64,000 nucleotides of DNA from Dehalobacter sp. DCA (GCF_000305775.1 NC_018866.1:2933001-2997000); one strand, 5' to 3'; shown: positions 40,457 through 50,245, numbered from the stretch's first letter. Numbers and translations are program-made. The notes: generated by a model not told the origin, from the letters alone.

Positions 40457-41020
40457 TCAGTCGCAGGGATAAGAAGCTCTCGGGCCGCCGACATATTTCG
40501 GCCGCGTTTTGGCAAGGTTAAGATGAGCCGCACCGAGGTTTCGGACATCAATCCTTAGCGGAACGGCGACCGGACGAAGATGCATACCAATCAACGTGTC
40601 TCCGATATCGATCCCGGCATCAGCCCTAACCTGTTCAACAGCAACGGGATCGGAAAAATTCCCCCAGGCAGTCAGGGACATTGCCCCGCCTGCTGAAAGC
40701 GACGGTATCACCACGACGGGTTCAAAATTCAGCCTGTCCGCCGCCTTTCTTTCCACGATAAGCACCCGGTTTAAATGCTCACAGCATTGAATCGCCAGAA
40801 AAATCCCAAGCTTGTCCGCCCATCTCCGAAGTGGTTCGAACAGAATATCAGCCACTTCTTTGCTACCGGCTTTGCCAATCTTCTCCCCGATAATCTCACT
40901 CGTGCTGCAGCCGACAACCAGCAGCTGCCCAGGCGTTAGTCCAGCTGTATCCTCGAATGCCTGAAGAATATGCTCCCACTCATCTTTGATTTGCCGAAGC
41001 ATTTCCTTCTTATCTGTCAT
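40457..41020 (-). CDS. ywlG: UPF0340 / TIGR01440 family protein
   Basis: Conserved Firmicute protein of unknown function, 187 residues. Distinctive segments are VVGCSTSEIIGEKIGK, QCCEHLNRVLIVER, GGAMSLTAWGNF and GADAGIDIGDTLIGMHL-like ADAGIDIGDTLIGMHL. It sits between rpiB and glyA exactly as in B. subtilis. GAGGG four bases before the ATG supports the start. Confidence 0.9.
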   Translation of the reverse strand: MTDKKEMLRQIKDEWEHILQAFEDTAGLTPGQLLVVGCSTSEIIGEKIGKAGSKEVADILFEPLRRWADKLGIFLAIQCCEHLNRVLIVERKAADRLNFEPVVVIPSLSAGGAMSLTAWGNFSDPVAVEQVRADAGIDIGDTLIGMHLRPVAVPLRIDVRNLGAAHLNLAKTRPKYVGGPRASYPCD

Positions 41021-41072
41021 AGTACCCTCACGCCTTTCTTATTTTTCGGGCCAGTATCCTCAGCCTAAAAAA

Positions 41073-41516
41073 TTAAGATCGCTGTTCAAAATCGCTGATC
41101 ATATCTACTCTTCTGGCATGTTTCCACCCGCTGAAGGATGTCGTCAAAAAAGTCTCGACAATATCCAGCGCAACGCCCTGACCAATTACTCTTGCTCCGA
41201 GTGCTAAGATATTGGCGTTATTATGCTGCCTCGCCATCTTGGCCATATAACTGTCGGTACAAAGGGCAGCCCGGATTCCCTTGACTTTATTGGCTGCGAT
41301 GGAAATCCCTATTCCGGTGCCGCAGACCACGATTCCAGAATCCGCTTTATTTTCGATCACTGCTTTCCCGACATTGAAGCCATACTCCGGATAATCAACG
41401 GAAATGTCGCTGTCTGTACCGCAATCTAGAATCTCGTGGCCTTTTTCCGCAAGAAATTCTTTGATGCACTCCTTAAGCTGATATCCTGCATGATCTGCAC
41501 CCAATGCAATTTTCAT
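41073..41516 (-). CDS. rpiB: ribose-5-phosphate isomerase B
   Basis: Interconverts ribose 5-phosphate and ribulose 5-phosphate. The signature ALGADHAGYQLK opens the protein. The catalytic cysteine is in GIVVCGTGIGISIAANK and the general-base region is near RQHNNANILALGARVIG. Length 147 aa. A LacA/RpiB name conflict with galactose isomerase is possible but unlikely in this context. Confidence 0.95.
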   Translation of the reverse strand: MKIALGADHAGYQLKECIKEFLAEKGHEILDCGTDSDISVDYPEYGFNVGKAVIENKADSGIVVCGTGIGISIAANKVKGIRAALCTDSYMAKMARQHNNANILALGARVIGQGVALDIVETFLTTSFSGWKHARRVDMISDFEQRS

Positions 41517-41576
41517 TTCTGCCTCCTGAACTCCGTAGTTTTTATCATCATTTTTTTAATCTAGCATTTACAGGCG

Positions 41577-42026
41577 CTAACTATTCCCTCGATACCGCCG
41601 TACTCCGGCTTTGATCATTTCTTCAATTTCTTCCGCACAGAACCTGTATGTTTCCAGAGATCCCAGCCATGGGTCGGAAATTTCTTTATCCAAACCAGCC
41701 CATTCTCCGAGTTGCATGATTTTATCCTGATATTCCGGATAAATACCGAACAATACTTTTTTCTGAGCTTTGGTCATTGTCAGGATCAGATCAGCAGTAG
41801 CGAGCGTATCTTTTTGCAGCCTGACCGCCCGATACCGCCGGGCATCAATTCCCTTTTCCTGAAGAATTTCCCCTGCATACGGACTGACGGGATCGCCATC
41901 CAAAGCCTGAATACCGGCCGAAAAAAGCTCATACCCTTCCGGAAAATATAAGCGGGCAAGACCTTCTGCCATCGGACTGCGGCATGTATTTCCTGTACAA
42001 ACAAACAAGATTTTCATAGATATCAT
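41577..42026 (-). CDS. ywlE: low-molecular-weight protein phosphatase, arginine-phosphatase type
   Basis: The P-loop is CTGNTCRSPMAE. The threonine after the asparagine, where tyrosine phosphatases usually have isoleucine, is the residue that makes B. subtilis YwlE specific for phospho-arginine. The C-terminal aspartate region reads ISDPWLGSLETY. Position between mntP and rpiB matches ywlE. It would reverse McsB protein-arginine phosphorylation. The start ATG at 42026 has GAGGG four bases upstream. Confidence 0.9.
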   Translation of the reverse strand: MISMKILFVCTGNTCRSPMAEGLARLYFPEGYELFSAGIQALDGDPVSPYAGEILQEKGIDARRYRAVRLQKDTLATADLILTMTKAQKKVLFGIYPEYQDKIMQLGEWAGLDKEISDPWLGSLETYRFCAEEIEEMIKAGVRRYRGNS

Positions 42027-42068
42027 TATACCCTCTTTTCCGGACTAGTAAATTAAAATTCGATTAAC

Positions 42069-42617
42069 TTAGAAAACAAGACCGAAGGCCATTCTCAGGC
42101 CAATCAGAAACAAGATGCCGCCACCGACGGCTTCCGCTTTGCTGCCGGCCCAGGTGCCGATTCTTCGACCAAGAAGAATGCCTCCTCCTGTCATGATGCC
42201 TGCGGTAAAACCCATGATCAGGGTTGCCGGCAGGATCATACTGACAAACGTACCCAGAGAAAATCCGACACTCAGCGCGTCAAGGCTGACGCTTCCTGCC
42301 AAAACGAAAATTCCGAATCCTTTTAAACTCGGGATGTTTTTTTCTCCCGATCCCCGAATGGCTCCCAGAATCATTTTACTGCCAAGCCAGAGCAAAATGA
42401 CAGCTCCGATCCCAACTGCAACATTGCCAAATAGCAATCCAAGTTTCTGTCCAATCCACAAACCCAAAAGCGGCATGAAAACATGAAATACTGCCACGAC
42501 AGCACTCAACCGCAGCGCTATTTTATTGTCGATCCCAATCATTCCTAAAGCAAGCGAGAAGGAAAAGGCATCCATCCCTAGTGCTATCGATACCGCTATG
42601 ATCCATATTAATTCCAA
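42069..42617 (-). CDS. mntP: manganese efflux pump MntP family protein
   Basis: Six-helix membrane exporter for Mn(II). The two repeats carry acidic motifs, ALGMDAFSFSLALGM in the first helix and SLDALSVGFSLGTF in the fourth, with the family's paired aspartates. Length 182 aa. It overlaps tsaC by ten bases and corresponds to ywlD in B. subtilis. Confidence 0.92.
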   Translation of the reverse strand: MELIWIIAVSIALGMDAFSFSLALGMIGIDNKIALRLSAVVAVFHVFMPLLGLWIGQKLGLLFGNVAVGIGAVILLWLGSKMILGAIRGSGEKNIPSLKGFGIFVLAGSVSLDALSVGFSLGTFVSMILPATLIMGFTAGIMTGGGILLGRRIGTWAGSKAEAVGGGILFLIGLRMAFGLVF

Positions 42618-43726
42618 GTGTTTTCCTCCTTAGTTTCGGTCAGATTGGGATACCTGCTCCCTGGACCAAAATTTTTTTTGCCAGCTGCTTTCTTCAAACG
42701 GTTCATAAAAGCAAGCCCTATTCCTTCTTCTGCAATCTCCTCCGCCAGAATGGTGTCGATGTTTTGCTCGTCACACAGTCTCAGTCCTTCAAACAGACGG
42801 CTGGCAGCTGAATCAAGATTATTCCTGGAACCAAGTGCAAATATCATATCGGCCTTGCCGGTCGTATCTCCGGTCAGTCTGGCGACCGTTTCGTCCAAAC
42901 ACAGTACTGCAGTCCTTGCCGCGTTGTTTTTGTTCCTCAGATATTTTGTCATCTTTTCAGCTTTTTCAGAGGTACTACCACTGAATAAAATGATTTCACC
43001 TTCCGGTGCGTAATGTCTATATTTCATACCAGGCGACCTGGGCTCTACGGTCGGCTGTCCGTGATCAGCACTGCGGTCCAGTTCGACCTTCCCCAGCACT
43101 GCCCGAAGCTGTTCAAGCGTAATTCCTCCCGGGCGCAAAATTGTTGGTAGTTCCCCGGTCAAATCGAGCACAGTCGATTCAAGACCCACTGTACAAGATC
43201 CGGCATCAATCAGCAACGGAATCTTCCCTTTCAAATCCCGCCAAACATGCTCCGCATTGGTCGGACTGGGCTTTCCCGATATATTCGCACTCGGCGCGGC
43301 CAACGGACAACCCGCTGCTTCAATCAGGGCCAGGGCAACAGGGTGACTCGGCATTCTGACCGCCACCGTGTCCAGTCCTCCGCTGACGATTTCCGGAATA
43401 TGCGCTCCCTTGGGCAGTACCAGCGTTAAAGGTCCTGGCCAGAAATTCCGCGCGCAGACTTCAGCCTGCGGCGGCCAAACACGGACAAGCTGCTGTGCTT
43501 CGTCCAAGGCAGCAACATGAACAATCAGCGGATTATCCGAAGGTCGTCCTTTTACCGCATATATTTTGGCACAGGCTTCGCTGTCCAGCGCATTGGCGCC
43601 AAGCCCATAAACGGTCTCGGTAGGAAATGCCACGACTTCACCCTGTCGGAGCAAAGCTGCTGCTTCCTGCAATTCTTTATCCTGTATGATGCTGTCCGAC
43701 CTCAGCCGAATTCTTTTTGTCTCCAT
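42608..43726 (-). CDS. tsaC: L-threonylcarbamoyladenylate synthase
   Basis: Makes threonylcarbamoyl-AMP for the t6A37 tRNA modification. The YrdC core (about 20-210) has FPTETVYGLGANA, KGRPSDNPL, and the SANISGKPSPTNAEHV loop. A C-terminal Sua5 domain (about 240-350) follows, so this is the longer Sua5/YwlC form (372 aa). AAGGAG stands before the ATG. Confidence 0.94.
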   Translation of the reverse strand: METKRIRLRSDSIIQDKELQEAAALLRQGEVVAFPTETVYGLGANALDSEACAKIYAVKGRPSDNPLIVHVAALDEAQQLVRVWPPQAEVCARNFWPGPLTLVLPKGAHIPEIVSGGLDTVAVRMPSHPVALALIEAAGCPLAAPSANISGKPSPTNAEHVWRDLKGKIPLLIDAGSCTVGLESTVLDLTGELPTILRPGGITLEQLRAVLGKVELDRSADHGQPTVEPRSPGMKYRHYAPEGEIILFSGSTSEKAEKMTKYLRNKNNAARTAVLCLDETVARLTGDTTGKADMIFALGSRNNLDSAASRLFEGLRLCDEQNIDTILAEEIAEEGIGLAFMNRLKKAAGKKNFGPGSRYPNLTETKEENTWN

Positions 43727-43784
43727 GACAGCTCCTTCGTGCCCCTATCCAAACGGCGGTTTCCAACCGGTTATTAACGAAATA

Positions 43785-44696
43785 CTATTCCTTGCGGGCC
43801 AGCACTATTCTATCCAGACCAGCGTAATCAGAAAATAATTCGGTTTGATATCCGGCGGCCTTAAATAATTCCCGAACCTGGGTTCCCTGGGAATACCCGA
43901 TTTCCACCAAAATTATTCCCCCATTGCTCAAGAATTCTGTTGCTTTCATAGCAATCCTCCGGTAAAAATCCAGGCCATCTTTCCCAGCCAGCAGGGCTAA
44001 GACAGGCTCTTTCCTGACTTCGGGCGGACACTCCAGAATTTCCTGTTCTGAGATGTACGGAGGATTGGAAACAATCAGGCTGAATTTTTCTCCCTGTACC
44101 GGTGCAAAAAGATCTCCCAGACGAAAGTCAATATTCACATTCATCTTGGCCGCATTGATTTTAGCGACAGTCAACGCTTCAGAAGACATATCAACAGCGA
44201 CAACGGACGCCTGATTCCAATAATAGGCCACAGCAACGGCAATTGCCCCGCTGCCTGTGCAAAGATCAAGAACCTTTGTAGAAACTTCCTTATTTTCTCG
44301 TTCTCTACCTATATTCTTGCCCAATTTCAGGACTTTCTCAACTAGAAGTTCCGTTTCTGGCCTCGGGATCAGAACGCTTGGGTCCACAAAGAAATCAAGA
44401 CCCATAAATTCACGGGTCTTAAGCAGATAAGCAAGTGGTTCCCTCTGACCACGTCGTTTCAGGAAATCATTATAGATCTCTTTTTCCGGGGAAGCGATTA
44501 CCCTGTCACGCTCGGCATATAGTTTGTCTCTCGTCGTTTTAAGCACAAAGGCCAGAATAAGATCCGCCTCCACCCGGGCGTCAGCTACCCCGCACTGCCC
44601 TAAATACTGTGTGCCTTGCCGAAGCAGCTCCATTGGCCGATGAGCATCAAGTCTGTCTGTCATACCCGGTAAACTCCTGCTTTCATCTTTGTCCAT
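43785..44696 (-). CDS. prmC: peptide chain release factor N5-glutamine methyltransferase
   Basis: Methylates the GGQ glutamine of release factors. The SAM-binding fold opens with VLDLCTGSGAIAVAVA, and the catalytic NPPY motif is in IVSNPPYISEQE. The N-terminal helical domain is normal. Its ATG overlaps the prfA stop (TAATG), so it is coupled to its substrate's gene. A second ATG at 44663 with GCAGGAG upstream could be used. Confidence 0.95.
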   Translation of the reverse strand: MDKDESRSLPGMTDRLDAHRPMELLRQGTQYLGQCGVADARVEADLILAFVLKTTRDKLYAERDRVIASPEKEIYNDFLKRRGQREPLAYLLKTREFMGLDFFVDPSVLIPRPETELLVEKVLKLGKNIGRERENKEVSTKVLDLCTGSGAIAVAVAYYWNQASVVAVDMSSEALTVAKINAAKMNVNIDFRLGDLFAPVQGEKFSLIVSNPPYISEQEILECPPEVRKEPVLALLAGKDGLDFYRRIAMKATEFLSNGGIILVEIGYSQGTQVRELFKAAGYQTELFSDYAGLDRIVLARKE

Positions 44697-45763
44697 TAGA
44701 CCGAAGCTTTGAGCCTTTCGGCATGATCTGCCGAAATCAATGCCGTAATGATTTCTTCGATGTCACCCATCAAAATGCTATCCAGTTTATGCAGTGTAAG
44801 GCCGATACGATGATCGGAAACCCTGCCCTGCGGATAGTTGTACGTTCGAATGCGCTCACTGCGGTCACCTGTCCCTACCTGGCTTTTACGTTCCTGGGCA
44901 ATCTCGCCGGCTGCTTCTTCCTGAGCTTTTTCCAACAGCCTGGCTCTGAGTACTTTTAAGGCTTTATCCTTATTCTTGTGCTGGGATTTTTCATCCTGGC
45001 AAGAGACCACGATCCCCGTCGGCAAGTGGGTAATGCGGACTGCCGACTGTGTCGTATTTACAGACTGACCACCAGGGCCGCTGGAACAAAAAATATCGAT
45101 CCTGATATCGTTCGGGTTAATCGCAACATCGACTTCCTCGGCCTCAGGTAGTACGGCAACCGTCACGGTAGACGTATGAATCCTGCCGCCGGATTCGGTC
45201 GCAGGAATTCGCTGAACACGGTGAACACCGCTTTCATATTTCAGTCTGCTATAAGCACCCTGTCCTTCGATCATAAAAATAATCTCTTTAAAGCCGCCAA
45301 TATCCGTGAAACTGGCACTTAAGGGTTCGGTCTTCCAGTTCTGACTTTCGGCATATTTTGTATACATCTTGTATAAATCACCTGCGAACAAAGCCGCTTC
45401 ATCTCCGCCAGCGCCGGCTCTAATCTCCATAATGACGTTTTTCTCATCATTCGGATCCTTCGGCAGGAGCAGGATTTTCAAATCCCCTTCCAGCTTTTTT
45501 TTGCTCTTTGTTAATTCATCCTGTTCGGCCTCGGCCATTTCTCTCATTTCAGGATCGCGTTCCCCGTCAAGCATGCCTTTCAGATCTTCAATCTGCCGGT
45601 TTATTTCTTTATATTCTCGGAATACTGCGACTATATCTGTAAGCGCCGACTGGCTTCTGGCATATTTCTGAAAATCAGCCTGATTGGCGATGATCTCCGG
45701 CTTGGCCAGGAGTTCTGTCAAGTCGTCATATTTTTTTTCTATCTCTTCGAGCCTGTTTAGCAT
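44696..45763 (-). CDS. prfA: peptide chain release factor 1
   Basis: Ends translation at UAA and UAG. GGQ motif [15 protein letters not shown] and codon-reading tripeptide region around [12 protein letters not shown] (PAT) identify RF1 rather than RF2. Length 355 aa, no frameshift. Followed by prmC. Confidence 0.97.
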   Translation of the reverse strand: MLNRLEEIEKKYDDLTELLAKPEIIANQADFQKYARSQSALTDIVAVFREYKEINRQIEDLKGMLDGERDPEMREMAEAEQDELTKSKKKLEGDLKILLLPKDPNDEKNVIMEIRAGAGGDEAALFAGDLYKMYTKYAESQNWKTEPLSASFTDIGGFKEIIFMIEGQGAYSRLKYESGVHRVQRIPATESGGRIHTSTVTVAVLPEAEEVDVAINPNDIRIDIFCSSGPGGQSVNTTQSAVRITHLPTGIVVSCQDEKSQHKNKDKALKVLRARLLEKAQEEAAGEIAQERKSQVGTGDRSERIRTYNYPQGRVSDHRIGLTLHKLDSILMGDIEEIITALISADHAERLKASV

Positions 45764-45791
45764 GTTTTAACCTCTCCCAAATGAATTTTAT

Positions 45792-46670
45792 CTATGAAAG
45801 TTCCTGTCCGGTCGCGAGTACCCCGTTAAGCGCAGCAATCGCAACCTCAAGTTGGGAGTCGTCCGGTTCCCTGGTCGTAAGCTTCTGCAGCAGAAGGCCG
45901 GGAACTATGATCCACTTTAAAAACATCGATTTGGAAAATCTCCCTGACAGCTTCAAAAGCTCGTACGAAATTCCAGCTACTAGCGGCATCAGGATGATTC
46001 GGGAAACGATACGCCACCACAGAGGATCCACGCCCAAAAAGGCAAAAACAAAGATACTGACGACAACAACAATAAGCAAGAAGCTCGTCCCGCACCGGGG
46101 ATGCAGTCTGGAGTATTTCCGGATGTTCTCCGGATTCAGTTCCACGCCAGCTTCATGCGCAAATATTGCTTTATGTTCTGCCCCATGGTATTGAAACACC
46201 CTCTGAATATCCTTTAATCTGGATATCAGAAGGATATATAGAAATAACACAATAAGACGAATGAGGCCTTCGACAATATTTTGCAGTACGGTACCCGGAA
46301 AAATATCTGTCAATAAATGAGCGGAAGCTGTCGGTATTCCGACAAATAACAGGAGTCCGGCAGCAAAGGCAATAACGATCGTTAACACCATCGCCCAAAA
46401 GCCAAGCTCCTCTCCTTCTTCTTCGCCGACAGCGCGGTCGGCGGAAAACATCAAAGCTTTGGTTCCGATTACCAAAGATTCAAGCAGTGCAACAAAACCC
46501 CGAATGATCGGCAATTTAAGAACTGGCTTCTGAGACCAGGGATGAATATCTTGGGTCGTTACTTCAATCTCTCCGTTGGGTAGACGAACAGCCATCGCAA
46601 TCGCCCGTGGCCCGCGCATCATTACGCCTTCAATCAGCGCTTGCCCTCCATATTGAACAGGTTTTTCCAT
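45792..46670 (-). CDS. yqhQ: DUF1385 membrane protein
   Basis: Conserved membrane protein, 292 residues, of unknown function. The N-terminus YGGQALIEGVMMRGP and the central FQYHGAEHKAIFA segment are diagnostic. Four or five hydrophobic helices lie between residues 90 and 250. It stands between rpmE and prfA, a frequent Clostridia arrangement. Confidence 0.9.
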   Translation of the reverse strand: MEKPVQYGGQALIEGVMMRGPRAIAMAVRLPNGEIEVTTQDIHPWSQKPVLKLPIIRGFVALLESLVIGTKALMFSADRAVGEEEGEELGFWAMVLTIVIAFAAGLLLFVGIPTASAHLLTDIFPGTVLQNIVEGLIRLIVLFLYILLISRLKDIQRVFQYHGAEHKAIFAHEAGVELNPENIRKYSRLHPRCGTSFLLIVVVVSIFVFAFLGVDPLWWRIVSRIILMPLVAGISYELLKLSGRFSKSMFLKWIIVPGLLLQKLTTREPDDSQLEVAIAALNGVLATGQELS

Positions 46671-46698
46671 AAATTTAAACCTCCAGGCCTAATAACCG

Positions 46699-46724
46699 AA
46701 AAGCAGAGCTTACGCTCTGCTCCT
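46699..46724 (-). terminator. terminator after rpmE
   Basis: AGCAGAGC and GCTCTGCT pair around a four-base loop. On the minus strand the stem is followed by TTTTCGG. It lies 36 bases beyond the rpmE stop and before yqhQ. A second small stem (CAACGG/CCGTTG) lies nearer the stop. Confidence 0.75.
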
Positions 46725-46756
46725 TGTTTTTTACAGGCAACGGCTTCAGACCGTTG

Positions 46757-46957
46757 TTATTGCAAACCGTATTTCTTTTTGAAACGATCGACTCGTCCAC
46801 CAGCGTCAACAAATCGCTGAACTCCAGTGTAAAAAGGATGACACTTGGAACAAATTTCGACCTTGATATCCTTCTTCGTACTACCTGTTTCTATAATATT
46901 GCCGCAAGCGCAGCTAATGGTAGTTTGTTCATATTTCGGATGAATTTTCTCTTTCAT
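46757..46957 (-). CDS. rpmE: 50S ribosomal protein L31
   Basis: Short (66 aa) zinc-binding form of L31. Cysteines at SCACGN and [10 protein letters not shown] are the metal ligands. The sequence starts [10 protein letters not shown], as usual. It has its own terminator downstream. Confidence 0.97.
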   Translation of the reverse strand: MKEKIHPKYEQTTISCACGNIIETGSTKKDIKVEICSKCHPFYTGVQRFVDAGGRVDRFKKKYGLQ

Positions 46958-47083
46958 GACCCGTCACCTTCCTTCCCAATCAGATCCGTCTCAATCAAAT
47001 ACAGTCAACTCTAAATATTTTAGCACATTCTTTGCCTTTCGGTCAAGAAAAAAACAATTCAGAAGGCTTCTTTTCGCAGCGTT

Positions 47084-48058
47084 TTAGCAGGCACCTTTAA
47101 TTGCATATTTGGGCTTTTTGGCAAAACAATGTTTGGCTTCAATAAAACGGACCGTACCGGTCTTGCCCCTCATCACCACAGTGTGCGTCGTGGCACCCTC
47201 ACTGCTGTATATCACGCCTTTAAGCAGCGGTCCTTCTGTAATTCCGGTTGCCGCAAAAAAGATGTCATCCGTATTGACCAGATCATCGAGTGTCAGCAGT
47301 TTATTGATATCCATTATACCCAGTTTCCGGGCTCTTTCAACATCTTCTTCATTCTCCGGCCAAAGTCTCCCCTGCATTTCCCCGCCCATACAGCGCAGGG
47401 CAGCAGCGGCAAGCACTCCCTCAGGAGCTCCACCGACCCCCATCATCACATCAACTCCGCTGCCTTCCAGCCCGCAGGCGACAGCCGGAGCGACATCACC
47501 GTCGGTAATCAGGCGTATTCTGGAGCCGCATTCTCTTACCTGACGGATGATCTCACTGTGGCGGGGCCTGTCGAGAATAACCACCGTAAGTTCCTGAATT
47601 TTCTTATTGAGTCCCTTGGCTATGTTCTCGAGATTTTCGGCAACCGGAGCATCCAGATGGATACGTCCTGCAGCCTTGGGACCAACAGCAATTTTATCCA
47701 TATACATATCCGGGGCATGCAGAAGTCCGTATCTTTTGGTCACAGCTAAAACCGCTATGGCTCCCGGCATTCCTTTGGCAACAAGATTTGTTCCCTCGAG
47801 GGGATCAACGGCAACATCAACCTCGGGCCTTTCGCCCGTGCCAAGTTTCTCCCCAATGTAAAGCATCGGGGCTTCGTCCATTTCTCCTTCGCCGATCACG
47901 ACCGTCCCATCCATGTGTACGGTATCAAACAAAGATCTCATAGCTTCCACTGCCGCATCATCGGCTTCATTCTTCTGTCCCATTCCTACCCAGCGCGCTG
48001 AAGCGAGTGCTGCCGCTTCCGTCACCCGGGCAAATTCCATGGTTAATTCTCTTTCCAT
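47084..48058 (-). CDS. glpX: class II fructose-1,6-bisphosphatase
   Basis: Gluconeogenic phosphatase of the GlpX type. Metal and phosphate motifs: VVIGEGEMDEAPML, DVAVDPLEGTNLVA, and MGVGGAPEGVLAAAAL. Length 324 aa. It follows the transaldolase gene by 16 bases, so both sit in one sugar-phosphate operon. Confidence 0.95.
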   Translation of the reverse strand: MERELTMEFARVTEAAALASARWVGMGQKNEADDAAVEAMRSLFDTVHMDGTVVIGEGEMDEAPMLYIGEKLGTGERPEVDVAVDPLEGTNLVAKGMPGAIAVLAVTKRYGLLHAPDMYMDKIAVGPKAAGRIHLDAPVAENLENIAKGLNKKIQELTVVILDRPRHSEIIRQVRECGSRIRLITDGDVAPAVACGLEGSGVDVMMGVGGAPEGVLAAAALRCMGGEMQGRLWPENEEDVERARKLGIMDINKLLTLDDLVNTDDIFFAATGITEGPLLKGVIYSSEGATTHTVVMRGKTGTVRFIEAKHCFAKKPKYAIKGAC

Positions 48059-48074
48059 CTCTTTTTCACCCTTC

Positions 48075-48716
48075 TTAACTTAACTTCTTCCAGTCATTCA
48101 AAAATTTATTAATTCCTGCACTTGTCAAGGGATGCTCGGATAATTTGCTCAAAACGCCAAAAGGTATTGTCGCAAAATCCGCGCCGATCTTAGCCGCTTC
48201 AAGGACGTGAACAGGATGACGGATACTGGCGGCAATCACCCCGCAGTCCAGATCATGGACCTCAAAAATTTCGCAGATATCGGCCAGGACATTCATGCCA
48301 ACCTCCCCAATATCGTCAAGTCTTCCTAAAAAAGGGCTGACATAAGCGGCTCCCGCCCTTGCTGCCATCAGTGCCTGAACAGGACTGAACACCAATGTAA
48401 CGTTCGTCTGGATATCTTCTTCCCGCAGCGTCTTGACGGCTTTCAAACCGTCAAGCGTCATTGGAATTTTGACGACAATATTTGGATGGATATCTGCGAG
48501 CTGCCGGGCTTCCTGGAGCATACCCTCATAATCGAGCGCTATGACTTCCGCACTGATCGGGCCATCGACAATCCCGGCAATTTTATGGATCAGGGTATGA
48601 AAGTCCTCTTTTTCTCTGGCTACCAAAGAAGGATTCGTCGTAACACCGGCGATGACTCCCATGTCCCATGCCCGGGTAATCTCTTCTGTATTGGCTGAAT
48701 CAAGAAAAAAACGCAT
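48075..48716 (-). CDS. small transaldolase / fructose-6-phosphate aldolase
   Basis: Class I aldolase of the TalC/FSA group. The Schiff-base lysine is in [24 protein letters not shown] and [10 protein letters not shown] mark the N-terminus. Length 213 aa suits the short family; activity could be transaldolase or F6P aldolase, which cannot be told apart here. The neighbourhood with glpX and spo0F mirrors the B. subtilis fba-tal region. Confidence 0.92.
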   Translation of the reverse strand: MRFFLDSANTEEITRAWDMGVIAGVTTNPSLVAREKEDFHTLIHKIAGIVDGPISAEVIALDYEGMLQEARQLADIHPNIVVKIPMTLDGLKAVKTLREEDIQTNVTLVFSPVQALMAARAGAAYVSPFLGRLDDIGEVGMNVLADICEIFEVHDLDCGVIAASIRHPVHVLEAAKIGADFATIPFGVLSKLSEHPLTSAGINKFLNDWKKLS

Positions 48717-48760
48717 AGGTCAAATTCCTCCTTCAATAATATCCGGCCATAGTAAAAAAC

Positions 48761-49453
48761 CTACTCGACCTCCGTAATGATATTCTTTCTATGATTCCCC
48801 TTCAGAGAATCGTTGATGATCCGCATCTCGTTTTCCTCTAAAGTAATTGCTCCCATTTGTTCTAGTATGCGCAAAATGTCTTTATTATCCGTATAAATAA
48901 TACCCATTGCCTTGCATAAATCGCAAATCAATTCTACACTTTCAGGTAATATTTCTACAGTTAGGTTATGATTTCCGCATTTGCAGCCAAGCTTTTTCCG
49001 TTCAACCAGCCTGCCAAGTATCTCTATAACGCCATAGACAACAAAAAAATCATCTGTCATTACATCAAGATCTTCCTGATCGCTTGTTAACTCCGAAGCC
49101 AGTCGAACAAAGTTCTTTTTAATTTCTGTGCACAATTCCATGACACGTGATTCAGGCCCGATATAGCCTACTGGTAGTTCCTTGTCGCTGCATCCCAGAC
49201 GCAAAGGTTGTTCTCCCCAGATCAACTCCCTTCTGGTAACCAAGTGATGCGGCGTCCCGCAGTAAATACAAGAATATTCTATGCCGATTTTCTTGCTCTC
49301 AAAACTGATGAGCGTCAACAATGGAGTACCACACGTACAAATGAAACTGTTCTTTCCCAAGTGAACAAAAGAAAACACTGATAATGTTTTAAGCTGAAGT
49401 TTCCCGCAGTGGGAACAAAGCATCCCAATGGTTGAGACTGCCTGAATAATCAT
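48761..49453 (-). CDS. cysteine-rich protein of unknown function
   Basis: I do not recognise a named family. The 230 residues have several cysteine pairs in zinc-ribbon style: CSHCG near residue 13, CTCG near 40, CIYCG near 62, CKCG near 159 and CDLC near 181. The middle is helical and acidic (LTSDQEDLDVMTDDFF). It lies between spo0F and the transaldolase gene, 44 bases before the latter. It could be a metal-dependent regulator or sensor, but nothing shows DNA binding directly. Confidence 0.75.
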   Translation of the reverse strand: MIIQAVSTIGMLCSHCGKLQLKTLSVFSFVHLGKNSFICTCGTPLLTLISFESKKIGIEYSCIYCGTPHHLVTRRELIWGEQPLRLGCSDKELPVGYIGPESRVMELCTEIKKNFVRLASELTSDQEDLDVMTDDFFVVYGVIEILGRLVERKKLGCKCGNHNLTVEILPESVELICDLCKAMGIIYTDNKDILRILEQMGAITLEENEMRIINDSLKGNHRKNIITEVE

Positions 49454-49500
49454 TCTTTAGGCTCACCTCCCACACTGTCAGCTATTGGGTCTTTCCGCTC

Positions 49501-49540
49501 CATGAAATCACGGTATTAGGCTCCGTGGCCGTCTCAAGCC
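49501..49540. repeat. intergenic repeat, copy 2 of 3
   Basis: Plus-strand CATGAAATCACGG, TATTAGG, then GTGGCCGTC and AAGCC. It is two bases shorter inside than the other copies. ACGG can pair with CCGT. Confidence 0.6.
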
Positions 49541-49660
49541 AGCGGACAAGCCAGCGGATCACATCGGCTTACGTATGCCGTATAGCTTATAGTTCTCCAA
49601 GTAAAATATTATTCCTGCCTTAGATTTTTTAGAATATTAGAATTGCCGCTTCTTACCATT

Positions 49661-49703
49661 CATGGCACCGCGGAATTAGATCCTACATGGCCGCCAAAAA
49701 GCC
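49661..49703. repeat. intergenic repeat, copy 3 of 3
   Basis: Plus-strand CATGGCACCGCGG, AATTAG, then ATGGCCGCC and AAGCC. GCGG pairs with CCGC, a compensatory change relative to the ACGG/CCGT of the other two copies. Its right edge runs into the spo0F terminator. Confidence 0.6.
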
Positions 49704-49724
49704 AGACTTTCGTTAAAGTCTGGC
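49694..49724 (-). terminator. spo0F terminator
   Basis: GCCAGACTTT and AAAGTCTGGC pair perfectly over ten bases with a four-base loop. On the minus strand it is followed by TTTTTGG. It lies 46 bases past the spo0F stop. Confidence 0.9.
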
Positions 49725-49769
49725 CGGTTAATCTGTTGATCATTCAAGCCATTATTTTAAACCACCGTT

Positions 49770-50147
49770 TCAATCCTCAGAAACATGATCCGCACTTATA
49801 ATTTCTCCAACCTGCTTTTTTAGTTCATTTAAATCAAAAGGTTTAACAACAAAGCCGGATACTCCTAATTCCTCAGCCTGTTTATAAAAAATCTGATCGC
49901 CATATGCTGTCATCATGATGACCCGGCTTTTACAATTTGTCTCCCTGAGTTTGGTTAGAACCTCAATTCCACTCATTCCAGGCATCTTAACATCCATGAT
50001 TATCAGATCCGGCTGAAATTCCGGAATAATCTCAAGCGCTTTTATTCCGCTGCCGCACGATTCAATCTCATAACCATATTCTAAAAAAACTTCGGTTAGA
50101 AGTCTTCTGATCCCATTTTGGTCATCCACAATCAACATCTTCAGCAT
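49770..50147 (-). CDS. spo0F: Spo0F-like response regulator
   Basis: Single receiver domain with no output domain, as in Spo0F, the phosphorelay carrier between sporulation kinases and Spo0B/Spo0A. Acidic pocket VDDQNGIRRL, phospho-acceptor aspartate in DLIIMDVKMPG, switch threonine in MMTAYG, lysine in VVKPFD. Length about 125 aa. GGGGGG five bases before the ATG at 50147. The name rests on domain layout and the neighbouring transaldolase gene; other single-domain regulators such as CheY look alike. Confidence 0.87.
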   Translation of the reverse strand: MLKMLIVDDQNGIRRLLTEVFLEYGYEIESCGSGIKALEIIPEFQPDLIIMDVKMPGMSGIEVLTKLRETNCKSRVIMMTAYGDQIFYKQAEELGVSGFVVKPFDLNELKKQVGEIISADHVSED

Positions 50148-50245
50148 CAAAGCCCCCCTTTTTTATAGCTAGATTTGCAGTTGTCAATAGATTTTAAAAA
50201 CATCCATCGCGCTAAAAGCAATATGATTTTACAAAGATCGCCATA

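Larger units (their letters stand above)
49454..49769. other. intergenic region, spo0F to cysteine-rich gene
   Basis: No gene is seen in 316 bases. It holds two copies of the intergenic repeat, the spo0F terminator, and a GC-rich stretch (49530-49580) with CCAGCGGA repeated twice. Confidence 0.5.
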
